This document shows, one piece after another, positions 57,286 to 64,000 of a stretch of DNA of 64,000 nt. Both the position numbers and the translations under genes were made by a program. The notes under the pieces were generated by a model. That model did not search any database. It worked only from the letters and a program-made list of their open reading frames with translations, and was not told the DNA's origin. Source of the stretch: Sipunculus nudus (lineage: Eukaryota; Annelida; Sipuncula; Golfingiida; Sipunculidae); contig CM049307.1 in the NCBI GenBank assembly GCA_026874595.1, positions 8,579,579 through 8,643,578 of the forward strand. The letters run 5' to 3'. Each line of letters starts with the position of its first letter. Positions within the stretch are counted from its first letter, which is position 1.

Positions 57286-59893
57286 AGCTCAGCTGACTAT
57301 AAGTCATCTGAGCTATAGTCGTGGTCCATTGTCCGTCGTCCGTCCGTCCGTCCGTCCGTCCGTAGATGTGGCACGTTTTGAAACCGTAAGACCTAGGAAT
57401 CCAAAATTCGGCATAATGTTAGATGTCCCCAAGATCTCCTACCAAGCCGAAAACTGGGTCTTTGCAACTTCGTTCCTTTGAGAAATTAAGGAAAAACCTC
57501 AATTTTTTATTAAAAACCTATTTTCACACTTCAGGACTGCCTAATATCAAAACCACTCATTTGTTTTTCCTCATATTTACCATAAATATTCCTCTATATA
57601 GTTCCTATGTACATGCAAGAAATTATGTCTGTATTATTTAATTTAAAAAAGTTCTGGGCCCAAACATAATGCATTTTGTAAAAAATCAGGAAAGATATTT
57701 GATCACTTAACACAAAAAATGTTAAAGCTATTGACCTTTTTTCCAGTAATATAACTTTAATTAATCAAAATTAAATTGTATACCCAAAATTAGATGAAAA
57801 TCTTTTAAATTTTCTAAAATATTAATAAAAATAAAAAATTGGTACCTTAAATTTAGCCCAACTTTGACCATGGCACGTTTTTTTCCTGTAAGTACTGTGG
57901 ATTTAATTTTCACAGCATGTTTTTGTTAGCATTTCAACTGTTAACACCAAAAATTTGAAACCAGTTGATTAAAAACTGTAGATTTTAATAAGTTTTCAAG
58001 CACCATGTAACATATTGTTTACATTAAGCTAGTGTTATGCAGTTTGCAAGAGCTCAGCTCCCCAGCTTCAGCTCTTAGTTCCTTAAATTCGGCATACAGT
58101 TAGATGTCTCCAAAATCCCCTACCATGCCAAGAATTTGGTCACTAGGACTTAATACCTTCGAGATATTAATGAAAAACTTCATTTTCCATTAAAAACCCA
58201 TTGTTACACTTCAAGACTGCCTAATATCAAAACCACTGATCTGACTTTAATCATAAATAATATACATATTTTTCATTCTCTATGCACATGCCAGAATGAT
58301 GTCAGTATTGCTTAATTGTTTTAAGTTATGGGCCCAAACATAATGCACTTTGTAAAAAATCAAGAAATATATTTACTCCCTTAACAAGGGCATTGCTGAA
58401 GCTAGAGATTTTTTTGTCAGGGATGTAACATTTTTTAATCAAGATTCAATTGAATACCCAAAATTAGTTCTGAATTTTTCAAATTTTATAAGTTATTTGT
58501 ATAAATATAAAATTAGTACCTTAAATTTTGCCCAACCATAACCATGGCACGTTTGTGTCCTGTGAGCACTGTTGATATAATTTTCATATCATGCACACAT
58601 TAGGATTTCAGCTTTTTAGTGTAGAAAGCTGAAAGAAATTGGCCAAAAATTGTAGCTTTTATTAATGTTTTTTATGAGACCCTGTCAGACTTTGGCTCTC
58701 TCCAGCCCCTCTTGAGTCACCTGTATGTTGACCTTGTTGACCTTTCATCAAATTATGCACGCTTGAGGCGAGGCATCCAGGCAGCTTATGGCCAACCACA
58801 GTTGATCCAGGTGTCCAACCCAACTCATCTAGTAGTTTTAACCAACAACATAACAATAAACAATAAATTAATAAATTTTTATTGGTTTTTAATAACAAAT
58901 TAAAGAAAAATAGAAAAGGAATTTGTTAGTTTATAATAACAGGAAATTAACTTGCAGTTACTGATGATATAAGAATCTTGTATCGATGGGTAAAATGTCA
59001 CATATTCCAAATAACACCATGCAGTCACCTATGGCATTTTTCAGTTCAATTTTAATGATAAAGAAGTAAATCATATTATTCATTATTAATCATTAGGGAT
59101 CATATGAAGGAAATTAATGATAGACAAAGATGCAGTTGATAATATTAATCTAGATTCCTACTATGTCTAGTGTGTACATTGATGTGAAATTAGTCCAAAA
59201 TGAATTTTTTACAGTTATTTTTTAATATAAATAAAAGCCATAAAACCAGGTACTTATGATCATTATTTAAATGTGTGAATTTTGTATATTCTGGATTCTC
59301 AACATCATTGGTTGGTGAAACTGAATAAATACCAGACATGGTGCAAATACTTTGTAATTGTATTTAAATACGAATATGATTATGTACTCCATTATAAAAT
59401 TTCTTGCATAAAGAATAGGAATTTAGGTAAAAATGAAAGTATATGAATACTCGTGCAAATACTTTCAAAATGTATTCATGAATGCATTTATGAATATATT
59501 CTTTAATATTATTTTAATAATCATATCAGTTATATTTCATTTAAAAAAATCATATGATTCTCTTATTATTTTTTATAAAAATTATATTTGGGACAATATT
59601 TGTAATTTTTTTTAATAAATAGTTAAACTCTTATATTATATGTTCTGCTTAAATAAGTTATATGGCCAAGTCAAAATCTGTGTGACAATAGTACTCCATT
59701 TGTTAATAAAACAAATGAAATCAATCCTCTTCCCTGTCTCCAAAGGTACTATCAAAATCATACATAAGCTAAACAACAACAACTCATAATACAACTTATA
59801 TTTATTACCACACAAAACCAGCATGTGCCTCATTTCTAAATAATATTTTTTATCATATATAACAGCTGAGCGTCGTGACCCATAGGTCCCTTG
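57286..59893 (+). mobile_element. AGCTCAG element, copy H (type alpha)
   Basis: A complete 2.6-kb copy. The hairpin lies at 57286-57314, with a (GTCC)n tract to 57363. The alpha body has CAGTTGATCCAGGTGTCC near 58800, and the terminus is CCATAGGTCCCTTG at 59893. Apart from copy A's tandem block, its sequence is very close to copy A. Confidence 0.8.
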
Positions 59894-60115
59894 TTTAAAT
59901 GTAGATTTATGATTTTAGATATTCCTCATGCCAGGCAATGTTTACAATCACAGGTATACGTTAACTCATACTATTGGATTGACTGGAGCTAGCATCATGA
60001 AATTTAATGCAAAAAATAAGCCATTTGAAAATATCTGCATTTTCTCAGATTTTATAGAGAAAAGGCTAAAAAACCTTAAAAAATCTTCTCCTCCAAAACA
60101 GTCAAGCCAATTTTT
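59894..60115 (+). mobile_element. AGCGAAC-family segment between copies H and I
   Basis: Resembles the internal sequence of 56152-56350 (GTATACGTTAACTCATACTA, TTCTCAGATTTTATAGAG, CAAGCCAATTTTT). Together with 63028-63460 it forms one host repeat interrupted by copy I. Confidence 0.5.
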
Positions 60116-63027
60116 AGCTCAGCTGACTATAAGTCATCTGAGCTATAGTCGTGGTCCATTGTCCGTCATCCGTCCGTCCGTCTGTCTGTCCGGATGTCCG
60201 TCCGTAAGACTGGCACGTTTCGACAGTGTTGGACCTACGAATCTGAAATTCGGCATACAGTCAGATGTCCCCAAAATCTCCTACCATGCCGAAAATTGGG
60301 TCAATAGGACTTCGTTCCTTCGAGATATTAAGGAAAAACCTCAATTTTTTATTAGAAATCTATTTTCACACTTCAGGACTGCCTTATATCAAAACCACTC
60401 ATCTGGTTTTTTTCATATTTACCATAAATATTCCTCTATATAGTTCCTTATATGTACTTGCCAGATATTAAGTCAGTATTATATAATTTTAAAAAGTTAT
60501 TGGCCCAAACATAATGGACTTTGTAAAAAAATCAGGAAGATATTTGGTCACTTAAGACCAAAATTGTTAAAGGTAGGGACTTTTTTCCAGTAATACAACT
60601 TTAATTAATCAAAATTTAATTGTATACCAAAAATTAGATCAAAATCTGTTAAATTTTTTTAAATATTGGCAAAAATATAAAATTGGTACCTTAAATTTTG
60701 CCAAACTTTGGCCACGGCACGTTTTTTTCCTGTAAGTACTGTGGATTTTATTTTCACAGCATGTATACATAAGGATTTAATCTGTTAAAATCTGAAATTT
60801 GAAAATAAAAGCTGCAAAATTAGGCTAGTTATTGAATTTTTTTGGAGGCTCTTGTTGTATTCCCTTACATTGTCAAGCAGTCCACTTTGATGACTGTAGG
60901 TCATTCAGTGCACATCTCTATGCTCCCCAGGCTGTTGGCATAATTTTAGATGTCCCCAAAATCTCCTACCATACCGAAAATTGGATCATTAGGACTTCGT
61001 TACTTCAAGATATTAAGGAAAAAAAATCCTGTTTTCCATAAAAAAAAGCTATAGATACACTTTAAGGCTGCCTAATATCAAAACCACTGATCTGTTTTTG
61101 ATCATATTTAGTATTTAAATTCTTTCATACATTTCTATGAACATACCAAAAATTAGGTCAGTATTGGGTATTATTTTGAAGTTATGGGCCAAAACATAAT
61201 GCAATTTTTTTAAAAATCAGGATATATATATTCACCTAAAATGAGAATTGCTGAACCTAGAGACTTTTTTTCAGGAATATAACTTTATTTAATCAAGATT
61301 CAATTGTTTACCCAAAATTAGATCAGAATTTTGCAAATTTTTCAAGTTATTAGCATAAATAAAAAATCAATACCTTAAATTTTGTCGAACTTTGACACTT
61401 GATTTAATTTTCACAGCATATATACATAAGGATTTAATCTTTTAAAATCTGAAATTTCAAAGAAATTGATTGGAAAGAATAGCTTTTATTCATGTTTTCA
61501 TACACCATGTCAAGTGTTGTTTACATCTAGCCCACCTAGTAGTACAGCCTTCACTTGCATTATGTAACCCACCCCAGGCAGCTTGCCTTGGGTCAGCCTG
61601 GCCACTACCAGCAGGCTTCCCCTCTGTCCTGCACTCCCCCCCCCCCCCAGATGGTGCCTAAACTAGATGAATGTTATTATTTTCTGTATTTGATTCATTT
61701 TTATTCTAGGCTATGCTACATTTTAGATTTTGTATTGTACCACCAGGGTTAAAATGATTAAAGTGTACATTTAATTGTGTCCACAAAGTGGTGTATTGCT
61801 ATGAAAGTGTGGATGTTCATCAGATAAGTAATTCCTTAATTCAGAAGAGTAAAAACTTCACCAGGTGTGAAATTGACTATTAATTCCAGTAATAAATTAA
61901 AACTGGGATAGTAATTAGCACAATGATATTGTTTGTCCCTCATTCAACCAGTGTGTATACTTTATTTGAAAAGATGTTTTATTTTATCAAATTTACTTTT
62001 ATTTTATTTTGGTGAATAAAATTAAGCATGTACTGAAAACTCCAATGTGCAAAACTTTTTAATAGTGATTCAAGGAATATTCTTGTAGATGCCATGTTGT
62101 GGCATTATTTTCTTTTAAATTCAGTTTAAACATTTATGATTTAAAAATAATAAAATATATGTGTATGCATAATATGACCTAATATGAGCTACACTCTGGA
62201 TATATGATGATTGCAACTTTTGCAACAGTTCTAATATTTTAACTTATAGTTTCAGATTTTTTCTCTGTATATATAATGATTGCAACTTTTGCAACAATTC
62301 TAATATTTTAACTTATATTGTCAGGTTTTTTATTTAAAAATTTATAAAACCTGTAAATAAAAAAATGATTCAGATAAAAACTTCTTAATTGAAAAAGTGG
62401 ATATACACTTTTCCCTTCTCCGAACCCCATCCCAAAGTCAGCCTCAGTAAGCAAGAACAAGATGAATCAGATATATTCATACTTTAATATTTTGTATAAC
62501 TATTCGTCCATAGGTACCTATGTACAAGCCAGAAATTATGTCAATATTGTGTAATATGTAGACATAGTGGGCATCACAATAATGTACCTTGTCAAGACTA
62601 AAGAGATATTGTGTCATACAATCACAAATTCATAAATCACTTCATCAGCATAGTTAATCATAACATCATATCTGTCAAATTGAAAGCTTGCAGACTACCA
62701 TACTCTTTAGATCCTTCAACAAATAGCCTTATCATCATTCTACTACTGCTTATTACTGCTGTCATTGCATTCATATTTGCTCAAATATATCACAATTTTC
62801 AACCTCTCCTAAATAAATAAAAAATAAACCACTATATTTTACTCTTTTAATCCATCAGTCAGGTAATTTCATTTATCATTTACTCACATATTACATTACA
62901 TTCCTTTATAATAGCCCAACATGTCCATGATATTCATAAGCTTTATCGACTTGATATAGTATCACAGTGGAGAAACATTTATAGTCCAATGACGATCAGC
63001 TGAGCGCCGTGACCCATGGGTCCCTTG
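60116..63027 (+). mobile_element. AGCTCAG element, copy I (type gamma)
   Basis: The hairpin lies at 60116-60144, with a GTCC tract. The gamma body includes CTCTTGTTGTATTCCC (60848) and a poly-C run (61637-61648). It ends CGTGACCCATGGGTCCCTTG at 63027. Copy I supplies the uninterrupted target for the ATGCCCC insertion in copy D. The host repeat resumes with AATATTTAACAGAAAT, as near 56370. Confidence 0.75.
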
Positions 63028-63460
63028 TTTAATATTTAACAGAAATAATCTTTTATATCATCTCTCTCAAGTTTGTTCAGATGGTTCAAGTTCAGTGAAT
63101 TTTTGCCGAATTACAGGAAGTTGAACCTAGTCATCTGTCCGAAAAAGCATACTAAAATGACAATCTCAGAAACGGCCTGAGCTATTATCACTAAATTTTC
63201 TGCCAGTGTTGGTCACATGAGCCATATATGAAATTCAGGTATTGGTGGTCACCTGCATCGACCTTTTTATGTTTGGGGGTCATTGGTCATCTGTACATTA
63301 ACCCATAATTTCTCAGAATAGCAGGAACTACCATCCCCAGATTTTATGCAATAATCTGTCATATATCAAATGTTGTGGGATTCAGCTTATTTATGAAAAA
63401 ACTGCATCTTTTATTATTCTAGATATCTTGATAAAAAGTTTATGAATATGTCAGCTTGAA
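63028..63460 (+). mobile_element. AGCGAAC-family segment after copy I
   Basis: Parallels 56366-56650 in order: TCTCTCAAGTTTGTTC, AGTCATCTGTCC, TTGGTCACATGAG, then CACCTGCATCGACC. Its 3' end is indistinct. Confidence 0.5.
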
Positions 63461-63578
63461 AAAAATGCATTTTAGACAAAGTCTTTCAGTATGTGTTAAC
63501 AGATTTGCCAACAGGCTAAGATTGTGTCTGTATATTTAAATAGGTTAAGAAACTGCTAGCTGATTCAGATTTGGCAAT

Positions 63579-63866
63579 AGATCAAGAGTTCATTCAGTGC
63601 AGCCAGATATAGGTCAAGAGTTCAGTCAGTGCAGCCAAGCACAAGGCATGTGATCCCCTCATGGGTGACATGTGAACACCTCATGGGTGTCATGCCTCTC
63701 AGGGCTGCATTTGGAGCCAATCTATTTATAGCTTTGGCAGACTGCCAACTGTATCAGATTAGGCAACAGGTCAAGAGTTCACTCAGTGCAGCCAGGTACA
63801 GGTCAAAAGTTCACCCAGTCTAGCCAGGTGCAGGTCATGAGTTCACTCAGTGCAGTAGCCTGAGCA
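63579..63866 (+). repeat. Degenerate ~33-bp tandem repeat with AGGTCA-type motifs
   Basis: Five units in two clusters (63579-63647 and 63768-63866) share AGGTCAAGAGTTCACTCAG and TGCAGCCAGGTACAGG. Four contain AGGTCANNAGTTCA (63611, 63768, 63800, 63832) and one AGATCAAGAGTTCA (63579). This is a DR2 arrangement of nuclear-receptor half-sites, although it may be incidental to the repeat. Beyond this to 64000 I see nothing recognisable. Confidence 0.6.
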
Positions 63867-64000
63867 AGCAAATTTGTCACACTTCACTCGGGGCAACTGC
63901 CTTTCTCACCTAAGCATGGTCAGCCCCATGCATCAGACTCAAGGTAATTTTGATGTATTGGCCTGATATTTTGATCAGTCCATGTGTCTTTGATGGGTTT

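Overview
The window looks like animal nuclear DNA, most likely from a mollusc and probably a bivalve. It is AT-rich, almost gene-free and packed with nested non-autonomous repeats. Several of these have the 'hairpin, then a GTCCGTC-rich tract' layout that I associate with bivalve genomes. That organism call is inference from repeat style and from one exon; no species marker is present.

Gene content is small. A nuclear tRNA-Ala(AGC) gene lies at 670-742 with a pol III T-tract at 750-756. One protein-coding exon is clear at 52533-52651 (+). It encodes the N-terminal part of a PLP-dependent class-III aminotransferase of the ETNPPL/PHYKPL (AGXT2-like) phospho-lyase group. A possible first exon lies at 8769-8842 (+), with an ATG, 24 codons and a strong GT donor; its phase fits the 52.5-kb exon. 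If the two belong together, positions 8843-52532 form one intron of about 43.7 kb that holds nearly all the repeats. No rRNA, CRISPR, complete transposase or complete reverse transcriptase was seen.

Region by region: 1-8.8 kb holds the tRNA, microsatellites and a 1.55-kb inverted-repeat element (986-2535) with eight copies of a 15-base motif. 11.6-15.8 kb holds two copies of one MITE family, the second split by a longer element. 17.2-21.7 kb is one 'AGCTCAG' element nested inside another, followed by a probable solo LTR (21686-22322, minus). 23.6-28.7 kb is a composite AGCTCAG element with an 'ATGCCCC' tandem-unit element inside it. 29.3-33.8 kb is a third repeat family with Helitron-like hairpin+CTAG ends, itself split by an AGCTCAG copy. 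54-63.5 kb repeats the theme.

The most striking object is 35583-51247. A 15.7-kb insertion, bounded by an exact 11-bp direct duplication and carrying 13-bp subterminal inverted repeats, splits an otherwise intact 1.9-kb AGCTCAG element. Its arms are two inverted arrays of the same ~106-bp minisatellite (about 55 units one way, about 34 the other). Its loop carries a second, ~41-bp minisatellite and a further AGCTCAG copy. The layout resembles a giant fold-back transposon.

The repeats do not act as a pathway. They form a layered record of insertions inside or beside a metabolic gene, and the order of nesting gives their relative ages.
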